Assembly: GCA_016928075.1 (NCBI GenBank)
Contig: JAFGLJ010000065.1
Location: forward strand, 1-37,538
DNA length: 37,538 bases
Direction: 5' to 3'
Origin: Bacteroidales bacterium
GTDB taxonomy: Bacteria > Bacteroidota > Bacteroidia > Bacteroidales > VadinHA17
The translations under genes were made by a program, and so were the position numbers. Below are positions 27,614 through 34,538 of this stretch, one piece after another (position 1 is the stretch's first letter; every line of letters starts with the position of its first letter). The notes below the pieces were generated by a model, which saw nothing but the letters and a program-made list of their open reading frames with translations, made no database searches and was not told where the DNA came from.

Positions 27614-29155
27614 ATGAAATCTTTTAGACTGATTACCCCGTTTATGCTGATGGTATTCATAATATCCTTGCCTGCAGGCGCACAGGAAAATATTATTGAA
27701 GTCCCTAAAGCCAGGCTCTACAAGGAAAAGCAAACAGCTCTCAGTTATCTTGAGGAACCAACCACCCTCACCAAATTCGGTAAAATCTCTGATAAGATCT
27801 GGGCTTATGCTGAGCTTGGTTTGCAGGAATTCAGATCCTCCTCATTATTGATTGAAACACTTGAAGACGAAGGTTTTAAAGTGGAACGCAACGTGGCGGG
27901 CATGCCTACCTGTTTTGTTGCTACATGGGGAGAAGGGGAACCGGTAATAGGTATACTGGGCGAATTTGATGCCCTGCCTATGCTATCACAGAAAGGAAGG
28001 GTTCCACGCCAGGATCCTATTATCAGGGGAGCTCCGGGGCATGGCTGCGGTCATAATATGATGGGAACTGCTGCAGTGGCATCGGTTATAGCAGTCAAGA
28101 AAAGCATGGAAGAACATAATATTAAGGGAACAATTAAATTTTTTGGCTCTCCTGCCGAAGAGACTGTTATCAGCCGGCCTTATATGGTAAGAGCAGGTGT
28201 TTTTGATGATGTTGATGCAGTTATAGATAATCATTCTTCAACCGGCATGTCCACCGGATACGGGGTAAGTGGCAATGCTCTTATTTCTGTCATTTTTACT
28301 TTCAGTGGGAAAACTGCTCACTCGGCAGGTGCACCCTGGGCAGGAAGAAGTGCACTTGATGCTGTTGAGATAATGAATATTGCCACCAATTACCTCAGGG
28401 AACACCTGCATTATACACACAGACTTCATTACGTGGTAATGGAAGGAGGGGAAGCTCCCAACGTTGTCCCGGACAAAGCCTCAGTATGGTACTATGTAAG
28501 GAATACAGATGATCGTATTAATGATATGTTTGACAGGGTTGTTAACTGTGCAAAAGGTGCAGCACTGGCTACCGGCACGGACCTTGAAGAGATAAAGGTA
28601 CTTACGGGTATTCATCAGCGGCATGCAAACCGTGGAATGGCTGAATTGATACAATCAAATATGGAACTTATTGGAATGCCTGAATGGACGGAGGAAGAAA
28701 ATGAATTTGCAAGGGCATTGCAAAAAGAACTGGAAGAAGAAGAGAAAGGCTACCCGGAAGAAGTGTCAAAGCTTAAAGAACCTTCAGAGATCCAGGTCGG
28801 GGGAGGATCTTCTGACGTAGGAGAAGTAACGCTTATAGCTCCTACCGCCACCCTGCTTTTCCCAGGAGGAGTGCCCGGTATGATAGGCCACCACTGGTCG
28901 GCAGTATCGGCATACTATGGCTCCGCAGCATGGAAAGGCCTTAACACAGGAGCCAGGGTAATGGCAGCCACAGCAATTGACCTGATGACAAAACCGAAAA
29001 TACTTGAAAACATACAGGAGGAGTTCGATGAATATTCAAAGGAGCATCCTTACGAATCATTGCTGCCAGAAGGAGCTGAACCACCCCTCGACCTGAATAA
29101 GGAACTGATGGAAAAATACCGGGCACTGATGGAAGAAAAAATGATTGACCGGTAA
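27614..29155 (+). CDS. M20D-family metallopeptidase/amidohydrolase (AbgB-like), exported
   Basis: A 513-residue zinc or manganese hydrolase of the M20D / p-aminobenzoyl-glutamate hydrolase B-like group. A signal peptide (LMVFIISLPAGAQE) is followed by the catalytic-domain metal motifs GEFDALP (116-122), GHGCGHN (142-148) and PAEE (180-183). The dimerisation-domain signature FSGKTAHSAGAPWAGRSALD lies near 230-250. The C-terminal part returns to the catalytic domain with GGGSSDVGEVTLIAP. M20D enzymes cleave amide bonds of N-acyl amino acids or aminobenzoyl-glutamate; the exact substrate is unknown. Export suggests a periplasmic role in peptide or conjugate salvage. Confidence 0.92.
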   Translation: MKSFRLITPFMLMVFIISLPAGAQENIIEVPKARLYKEKQTALSYLEEPTTLTKFGKISDKIWAYAELGLQEFRSSSLLIETLEDEGFKVERNVAGMPTCFVATWGEGEPVIGILGEFDALPMLSQKGRVPRQDPIIRGAPGHGCGHNMMGTAAVASVIAVKKSMEEHNIKGTIKFFGSPAEETVISRPYMVRAGVFDDVDAVIDNHSSTGMSTGYGVSGNALISVIFTFSGKTAHSAGAPWAGRSALDAVEIMNIATNYLREHLHYTHRLHYVVMEGGEAPNVVPDKASVWYYVRNTDDRINDMFDRVVNCAKGAALATGTDLEEIKVLTGIHQRHANRGMAELIQSNMELIGMPEWTEEENEFARALQKELEEEEKGYPEEVSKLKEPSEIQVGGGSSDVGEVTLIAPTATLLFPGGVPGMIGHHWSAVSAYYGSAAWKGLNTGARVMAATAIDLMTKPKILENIQEEFDEYSKEHPYESLLPEGAEPPLDLNKELMEKYRALMEEKMIDR

Positions 29156-29195
29156 AACAATTTTTTTATCGGCTTCAAATAATTCTACTTGATGG

Positions 29196-29258
29196 TTATT
29201 AACAACAGGATTGAATAAATAACAGTTTATCAACATATAATTAACAGGTTTATTCACA
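29196..29258 (+). other. Cluster of three DnaA-box-like nonamers, candidate replication origin
   Basis: TTATTAACA (29196-29204), TTATCAACA (29227-29235) and TTATTCACA (29250-29258) stand in the same orientation in an AT-rich 246-base gap (29156-29401) between the M20 gene and rnhB. The third fits the E. coli consensus TTWTNCACA exactly. The other two differ at the sixth base. Every gene to the right in the window runs away from this point. No other gene or terminator is seen in the gap. Confidence 0.4.
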
Positions 29259-29401
29259 TTGTTTTGGAACAAATTAATGATTTCATCTATCATTAACAAT
29301 ATGTTTCAAAAAGACCTGCATTTTATTCTTTATTTGAGTATACAATTCATAAATTTATTTCCTGGTTCTTTTAATTGCTTATTGAATAAAACCCTCAGAA
29401 T

Positions 29402-30019
29402 ATGCTCAGGTCATTTTTCAACAGAAAATTCACTGAAGCCGGATGCGACGAAGCAGGCCGTGGAGCACTTGCCGGCCCGGTAGTCGCTGCGGCTGTTATC
29501 CTTCCCAAACGATACAGGAACGAAATACTTAACGATTCAAAGCAATTATCTCCCCTGTTGCGTGAATCACTGCGAAAAGAGATCTGTGAAAAGGCAGTGT
29601 CATGGAATGTGGCAATGGTTGATAATAATGAAATAGACCATATAAATATTCTCAGGGCTACATATAAAGCTATGCATCTGGCAATTGAAGGACTGAGCAG
29701 GAAGCCTGAATTCCTTCTTGTCGATGGCAATTATTTCATCCCCTTTAAAGATATACCCTTTAAGACCATTGTTGAAGGAGACAGCAAGTTTATGTCAATA
29801 GCTGCCGCTTCAGTCCTGGCAAAGACTTTCCGTGACGAGTTCATGATTAAGCTGCATGATGAATATCCCCAGTATGGATGGAAGACCAATAAGGGTTATC
29901 CCACTCCAGAACATAAAGAAGCTATTGATAAATATGGAGTTACACCCTATCACAGGAAAACATTCCACCTCGGAGATTCACAGATGGACCTCTTTAAAGA
30001 AAAAACCCTTGATGAATAA
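29402..30019 (+). CDS. rnhB: Ribonuclease HII
   Basis: A 205-residue RNase HII that cleaves RNA in RNA:DNA hybrids and at single misincorporated ribonucleotides. The active-site carboxylates are present: Asp16 and Glu17 in GCDEAGRGALAGPV, Asp108 in LLVDGNYF and Asp145 in KTFRDEF. The family segment VEGDSKFMSIAAASVLAKT and a C-terminal YGVTPYHRKTFH are also clear. The window also carries RNase HI (33025-33513), so both classes are present close together. Confidence 0.96.
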   Translation: MLRSFFNRKFTEAGCDEAGRGALAGPVVAAAVILPKRYRNEILNDSKQLSPLLRESLRKEICEKAVSWNVAMVDNNEIDHINILRATYKAMHLAIEGLSRKPEFLLVDGNYFIPFKDIPFKTIVEGDSKFMSIAAASVLAKTFRDEFMIKLHDEYPQYGWKTNKGYPTPEHKEAIDKYGVTPYHRKTFHLGDSQMDLFKEKTLDE

Positions 30020-30040
30020 GTTTTTTATGTACTATATTTG
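30009..30040 (+). promoter_or_regulatory. Promoter of the S46 peptidase gene
   Basis: TTG (30009-30011), a 21-base spacer and TATATTTG (30033-30040), a full match to the Bacteroidota consensus. The -33 half overlaps the end of rnhB and the ATG lies 41 bases downstream. Confidence 0.75.
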
Positions 30041-30081
30041 AACCCTCAAAACAATTAAGTCATTAAATAAATTTCAATCAC

Positions 30082-32232
30082 ATGAAAAGATTATTAGCAT
30101 TATTTATTGCCCTGATATTCAGCATCAATATGAGCCTTAGGGCTGATGAAGGGATGTGGCTCCTACCACTCCTTGAACAGCTGAATATGGGCAAAATGAC
30201 CGAGCTCGGACTGGAGCTGACCGCAGAGGAGATCTATAGTCTCAACCAGCCCTCAATAAAGGATGCCATAGTTATTTTCGGTGGTGGCTGCACCGCTGAA
30301 ATCGTATCTTCACAGGGGCTGCTGCTCACAAATCACCATTGTGGATATGGTGTAATCCAGTCGCATAGCACTGTTGAACATGATTACCTGACAGACGGAT
30401 TCTGGGCAATGTCAAAGGACGAAGAATTGCCTAACCCGGGCCTTAGCGTAACATTCCTGGTTAAAATTGAAGATGTCACTGACAGGGTATTGAAAGATGT
30501 AACCAATGATATGACCGAGAGTGAAAGAGCTGACGTTATTAACAGCGTCAGGGGCGAAATAGTAAGAGAAGCTACGGAAGGTAACCACTATCGCGCAAAT
30601 GTTAATGCATTCTTCGGAGGTAACAACTATTACCTCCTGGTTTATGAAATATATAACGATGTCAGGCTCGTTGGCGCTCCGCCGTCATCAATAGGTAAAT
30701 TCGGGCATGATACTGATAACTGGGAATGGCCACGTCATACCGGCGACTTCAGCGTGTTCCGTGTTTATATGGGTCCCGATGGTAAACCCGCTGAGTATTC
30801 GGAAGATAATGTGCCGCTGAAACCACGATATCACCTTCCTGTATCAGCTAAAGGTATTGACGAGAATGATTTTGCAATGATCCTGGGTTACCCGGGAGGA
30901 ACACAGAGATACATGACCTCATATGGAGTTGACGAAGTATTGTCTATTACACACCCTAACAGGATCAAAATTCGTGGAATAAGGCAGGAAATACTGATGG
31001 CTGATATGATGGCCGATCCCAGGGTAAATATTCAATATGCATCAAAATATTCCGGATCATCCAATTACTGGAAATTCTCAATAGGCCAGAAACAAGGACT
31101 CGAAAGGTTAAATGTTAAAGGGGAGAAGGAGGAACTTGAAAAAAGATTCACAGAGTGGGTCAATAAAAACAGGGAAAGAAAACAATTATACGGTGATGCC
31201 CTGGAACTCATTAAAACATCAATAGAAGGCAGGGCAGAATATAATAATGCACAACAATATCTGAGTGAATGCCTGTTGAGGGGAACTGAACTTCCCTCCA
31301 TGGCACGCAATGCCCAGGGATTGGTCTCTGCCCTTTCCGGCGATAATGAAGAGGAGACTAATGAAGCAGTAAGAAGGCTGAAGGGAAGAGCAGAAGGATT
31401 CTATAAGGATTATAACCCGCCCACCGACAGGAAAGCAACAAAAGCCATGATTAAAGTCTTCAAGGAAGACATTGACCCGGTATTCTGGCCTGATTTCGTG
31501 ACGCAAATAGATCAGGAATTCGGTGGCGATGTGGATAAATATGTCGACTGTATGTTCGATAATTCAATATTTACAACAGAGGATAAACTGATGAACTTCC
31601 TTACCAATCCAGATGCCGAAAAACTGGAGAACGACCCGGCCATGAAGGCTGGTATGGATATATTTATGGTTTTGAGGGATCTCATGCAAAAATCTGCTGA
31701 GTTTGATACAAACCTGGAAAAGGGAAGACGATTGTATATAGCAGGCCTCAGGGAAATGGACCCGGAAATAGTGCGTTATCCTGATGCCAACTTCACAATG
31801 CGCCTTACATATGGTTCGGTTCTTCCATACCAGCCAAAAGATGCGGTTATATATAAACACTATACCACCATGGAAGGAGTAATGGAAAAATATGTCCCTG
31901 GCGATTATGAATTTGATCTTCCTGACCGTCTCTTTGAGCTCTATGAGCAGAAGAAGTTTGGAAAATACGCCGATCCTGACGGACATATGCCTATATGCTT
32001 CCTTACAAATAACGATATCACAGGCGGTAATTCGGGTAGCCCTGTATTAAACGGCAAAGGTGAGTTGATAGGGCTCGCTTTCGATGGCAACTGGGAAGCT
32101 ATGAGCGGTGATGTTGCCTTTGAACCCGATCTGCAGAGATGTATTAACGTTGACATTCGTTACGTCCTTTGGATAATGGATATATATGCAGGTGCAGGCC
32201 ACCTGGTGAAGGAAATGGATATACGCGAATAA
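30082..32232 (+). CDS. S46-family dipeptidyl-peptidase, DPP7-type
   Basis: A 716-residue periplasmic serine exopeptidase that removes dipeptides from the N-terminus of peptides. A signal peptide is cleaved near SLRADEG. The catalytic triad is visible as His86 in TNHHCGYG, Asp222 in RHTGDFSVFRVY and Ser651 in GGNSGSPVLNG. The residue 18 places after the serine (Gly669, in LAFDGNWEAMSGD) corresponds to position 673 of the Porphyromonas enzymes. Gly there marks DPP7 (hydrophobic P1), whereas DPP11 (acidic P1) has Arg. It has its own promoter and a strong terminator, so it is probably monocistronic. It fits a peptide-feeding lifestyle with the C10 peptidase. Confidence 0.94.
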   Translation: MKRLLALFIALIFSINMSLRADEGMWLLPLLEQLNMGKMTELGLELTAEEIYSLNQPSIKDAIVIFGGGCTAEIVSSQGLLLTNHHCGYGVIQSHSTVEHDYLTDGFWAMSKDEELPNPGLSVTFLVKIEDVTDRVLKDVTNDMTESERADVINSVRGEIVREATEGNHYRANVNAFFGGNNYYLLVYEIYNDVRLVGAPPSSIGKFGHDTDNWEWPRHTGDFSVFRVYMGPDGKPAEYSEDNVPLKPRYHLPVSAKGIDENDFAMILGYPGGTQRYMTSYGVDEVLSITHPNRIKIRGIRQEILMADMMADPRVNIQYASKYSGSSNYWKFSIGQKQGLERLNVKGEKEELEKRFTEWVNKNRERKQLYGDALELIKTSIEGRAEYNNAQQYLSECLLRGTELPSMARNAQGLVSALSGDNEEETNEAVRRLKGRAEGFYKDYNPPTDRKATKAMIKVFKEDIDPVFWPDFVTQIDQEFGGDVDKYVDCMFDNSIFTTEDKLMNFLTNPDAEKLENDPAMKAGMDIFMVLRDLMQKSAEFDTNLEKGRRLYIAGLREMDPEIVRYPDANFTMRLTYGSVLPYQPKDAVIYKHYTTMEGVMEKYVPGDYEFDLPDRLFELYEQKKFGKYADPDGHMPICFLTNNDITGGNSGSPVLNGKGELIGLAFDGNWEAMSGDVAFEPDLQRCINVDIRYVLWIMDIYAGAGHLVKEMDIRE

Positions 32233-32280
32233 TCGCCAATCCCCTTTGAAGGGGATGTTAGGACGAATTAACGGCAATTG

Positions 32281-32312
32281 ATGGCGTGGGCTTGTAACCC
32301 ACGCCATTTTTT
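32281..32312 (+). terminator. Terminator hairpin after the S46 gene
   Basis: ATGGCGTGGG (32281-32290), a 7-base loop and CCCACGCCAT (32298-32307) form a perfect 10-bp stem, immediately followed by more T (six in a row with the stem end). It resembles the REP-like palindromes nearby in its GTGG/CCAC core. Confidence 0.85.
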
Positions 32313-32323
32313 AAACCTCGATC

Positions 32324-32346
32324 GTCGTGGATTTGAAATCCACGAC
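32324..32346. repeat. REP-like perfect palindrome
   Basis: GTCGTGGATTT (32324-32334) and AAATCCACGAC (32336-32346) are perfect complements around a single central base. The left arm is identical to the inner left arm of the element at 25713-25723. No T-run follows. Confidence 0.85.
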
Positions 32347-32362
32347 ATCATATACTGAATTT

Positions 32363-32388
32363 CCTTAGCCTTAGCCTCAGCCTCAGCC
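32363..32388. repeat. Hexanucleotide microsatellite CCTYAG
   Basis: Four units (CCTTAG, CCTTAG, CCTCAG, CCTCAG) plus CC. The array ends 11 bases before the -7 box of the MarC-like gene and so takes the place of its -33 element. A matching array lies at 37435-37461. Confidence 0.85.
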
Positions 32389-32399
32389 TTTTTTTATCC

Positions 32400-32407
32400 T
32401 ATATTTG
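32400..32407 (+). promoter_or_regulatory. -7 box of the MarC-like gene
   Basis: TATATTTG, a full match to TAnnTTTG, 18 bases before the ATG at 32426. It decides the start: an earlier in-frame ATG at 32405 lies inside this box, upstream of any RNA it would produce. Confidence 0.6.
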
Positions 32408-32425
32408 CACAAAATATCCAGGCCA

Positions 32426-33025
32426 ATGGATTTCTTCCAACAATTATCTCTCAAGGAGACAGTGGCAGCTTTCATGGTGCTGTTTGCAATAATTGACATT
32501 TTTGGATCAGTGCCTATAATCCTTGATATTAAGGCCAAGACCGGTAAGGTGGGGGCAGCCAAGGCTTCCCTGGTGGCATTCATTATCTTTTTGATTTTCT
32601 TTTTCGCCGGAGAGCCCCTGCTTGGACTGTTTGGTGTGGATATTTCCTCTTTTGCAATAGCAGGTTCAATAGTAATTCTTCTGCTGGGACTGGAAATGGT
32701 GCTTGGCATCGAACTTTTCAAGCATGATTCCCCTGCCGGAGGAACAGTTGTGCCTATAGCCTTCCCTCTCATTGCAGGCGCAGGGTCGATAACAACACTC
32801 TTATCGCTCAAGGCTGAATATGCCGCTGTAAATATTCTTATTGCACTTATTGTTAATATGATAGTGGTATTCATAGTGTTAAGAACGACCTCGGTGGTGG
32901 AGCGGATACTGGGACCTACAGGAGTGCATATATTGAGGAAAATATTTGGCATAATATTGCTGGCTATAGCAGTTAAGCTATTTATTACAAACACAGGTAT
33001 AATACTGCCTGCTACGTCACAGTGA
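32426..33025 (+). CDS. MarC-family (UPF0056) integral membrane protein
   Basis: A 199-residue protein with six predicted membrane helices and the MarC pattern. The first helix has FAIIDIFGSVPIILDI, a polar loop carries KAKTGKVGAAKASLVAF, and the mid-protein region has PIAFPLIAGAGSITTLLSL (family: P.a.Pl.aGPG.it). MarC was once linked to multiple antibiotic resistance, but that role has been withdrawn; the function is unknown. The start at 32426 follows from the -7 box. The stop overlaps the rnhA start by one base (TGATG), so the two are translationally coupled. Confidence 0.88.
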   Translation: MDFFQQLSLKETVAAFMVLFAIIDIFGSVPIILDIKAKTGKVGAAKASLVAFIIFLIFFFAGEPLLGLFGVDISSFAIAGSIVILLLGLEMVLGIELFKHDSPAGGTVVPIAFPLIAGAGSITTLLSLKAEYAAVNILIALIVNMIVVFIVLRTTSVVERILGPTGVHILRKIFGIILLAIAVKLFITNTGIILPATSQ

Positions 33026-33513
33026 TGAATAAACGTATTACAATATTTACCGATGGTGCAGCCAAAGGCAATCCGGGGCCGGGAGGTTACGGGGTCGTAC
33101 TCCAGACTGATAAGCATAAGAAAGAACTTTCAGCCGGGTATAAACTTACAACAAATAACAGGATGGAATTGCTGGCGGTGATAAAGGGCCTTGAAGCCCT
33201 GAAACATAAAGGTTCCGACGTTATTGTTTATACTGATTCAAAATATGTTGCCGATGCAGTAAACAATGGCTGGGTATTCGATTGGGAAAGAAAAGCATTC
33301 AGAAAGAAAAAGAATTCTGACCTGTGGAGGCGTTTCCTTAAAGTATACCGTATGCACAGCGTTACCTTCAGGTGGGTGGAGGGCCATAGCGGAATACAGG
33401 GTAATGAAAGATGTGATCAGCTCGCCGTGGAAGCTTCTGAAAGAAATGATCTGCTTGATGATACAGGGTATCTCGGGGAAAATGAAGGAGGCAAGCTCTT
33501 TGGTGAAGAATAA
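33025..33513 (+). CDS. rnhA: Ribonuclease HI
   Basis: A 162-residue RNase HI with the complete active site: Asp10 (FTDGAAKGNPGPGGYG), Glu48 (TTNNRMELLAVIKGL), Asp71 (VYTDSKYV), His121 (WVEGHSG) and Asp131 (NERCDQLA). A basic handle-like segment (WERKAFRKKKNSDLWRR) is present. It degrades RNA in RNA:DNA hybrids. The start ATG shares one base with the MarC stop; an in-frame GTG just before it would add one residue and is less likely. Confidence 0.96.
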   Translation: MNKRITIFTDGAAKGNPGPGGYGVVLQTDKHKKELSAGYKLTTNNRMELLAVIKGLEALKHKGSDVIVYTDSKYVADAVNNGWVFDWERKAFRKKKNSDLWRRFLKVYRMHSVTFRWVEGHSGIQGNERCDQLAVEASERNDLLDDTGYLGENEGGKLFGEE

Positions 33514-33519
33514 TTGTCT

Positions 33520-33527
33520 TATTTTTG
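33520..33527 (+). promoter_or_regulatory. Probable -7 box of the SiaC-like gene
   Basis: TATTTTTG matches TAnnTTTG, 26 bases before the ATG at 33554. A TTTG at 33499-33502 gives a 17-base spacer, shorter than usual. Confidence 0.5.
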
Positions 33528-33553
33528 GGTAAATTGCATATTTGAATTACAAT

Positions 33554-33970
33554 ATGAAGACAATGGAAAAACTTTATATCGCTCCATCAGATTTTAATCC
33601 TGAAATAATTTTATCGCCACATGACAATATTTTCAGGATCAAAGGCAACAGCAGACCTGAAAATGTAAGGGAAATATATGACCCTGTAGTGCAATGGCTG
33701 TCTGATTACAAAAATATGCTTATCAGTGAGGTTTCCTCGTACAGTGAAGACAATCCTTTAAGCCTGCAGCTCGATCTTATATATTTTAATTCATCTACGG
33801 CAAAATTCCTGTATGATATAGTTATGATAATGAAATCAATAGATGAAGAAGGAATACCGGTAGCAATCAACTGGTTTCATGACCCTGAAGACCCTGATAG
33901 CCTTGAGGCCGGTGAAGACCTGGCTATTCTGGCTGAAATAGATTTTAAGTATATAGAAAGACAGGCATAA
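33554..33970 (+). CDS. SiaC-like (DUF1987) regulatory phosphoprotein
   Basis: A 138-residue cytoplasmic protein matching the DUF1987/SiaC pattern: FRIKGNSRPENVREIYDPV, then LQLDLIYFNSSTAKFLYDI, then GIPVAINWFHDPED. In Pseudomonas, SiaC is phosphorylated by the kinase SiaB on a Thr in YLNTSS, dephosphorylated by the PP2C phosphatase SiaA, and in one state activates a diguanylate cyclase. Here the equivalent residue is Ser80 in YFNSST, so phosphorylation remains possible. No SiaB-like kinase or cyclase lies beside it. The start could instead be the ATG at 33563 (MEKLYIAPS), which fits the family N-terminus well. The next gene begins 4 bases after its stop. Confidence 0.83.
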   Translation: MKTMEKLYIAPSDFNPEIILSPHDNIFRIKGNSRPENVREIYDPVVQWLSDYKNMLISEVSSYSEDNPLSLQLDLIYFNSSTAKFLYDIVMIMKSIDEEGIPVAINWFHDPEDPDSLEAGEDLAILAEIDFKYIERQA

Positions 33971-33974
33971 GATA

Positions 33975-34472
33975 ATGAGAGGACAGAAAGAGCTATACAT
34001 CTTACTTGATAAACTTTCAATAAAATACCACTACCGTGAACATCCCCCTGTAAATACGATTGAAGAAGCAACCAGGTACTGGAAAAACTACGATTCAGGC
34101 AGGTGTAAGAATATATTTCTCCGCAACCATAAAGGCAATAAACACTACCTGGTAATACTTGAATATTTGAGAAACCTTAACATGAAAGACCTGGAATCAA
34201 GGCTGAAACAGGGTAAGCTTACCTTCGCCTCTGAGAAAAGACTGAAGAAATATCTTGGACTTAATCCGGGATCAGTGTCGCCCTTCGGATTGATTAACGA
34301 CAATGATAAACACGTCCACCTTTTTATCGATAAAAAGCTTCTTGAGTTTGATAACCTTTCCTTCCATCCCAATAATAATACTGCCTCGCTGATTATTTCG
34401 AAAGATGATTTTATACGTTTCCTCGAATACCAGGGGAATTCATACGAATTTCTTCAATTATATGATGATTGA
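33975..34472 (+). CDS. YbaK/ProX-type prolyl-tRNA editing deacylase
   Basis: A 165-residue protein of the YbaK / prolyl-tRNA synthetase-associated domain family, the freestanding editors that hydrolyse mischarged Ala- or Cys-tRNA(Pro). Recognisable segments are the N-terminal HPPVNTIEEAT, the conserved-lysine region CKNIFLRNHKGNKHYLVIL, KLTFASEKRLKKYLGLNPGS and VSPFGLINDND, with a C-terminal FHPNNNTASLIISKDDFIRF. It resembles ProX/PrdX more than YbaK proper. It lies 4 bases after the SiaC-like gene and is probably co-transcribed, without a clear functional link. Confidence 0.9.
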   Translation: MRGQKELYILLDKLSIKYHYREHPPVNTIEEATRYWKNYDSGRCKNIFLRNHKGNKHYLVILEYLRNLNMKDLESRLKQGKLTFASEKRLKKYLGLNPGSVSPFGLINDNDKHVHLFIDKKLLEFDNLSFHPNNNTASLIISKDDFIRFLEYQGNSYEFLQLYDD

Positions 34473-34538
34473 ATCTGTATTTTGCCTGCAACATTACCGG
34501 TACTTTTTCGTCTTTGGTATAAACATCTCGAAAAACTT

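Noticed and set aside
27419..27733. 104-residue minus-strand open frame before the M20 gene
   Set aside because: Composed of the hairpin and repeat sequences and antisense to the M20 signal peptide.
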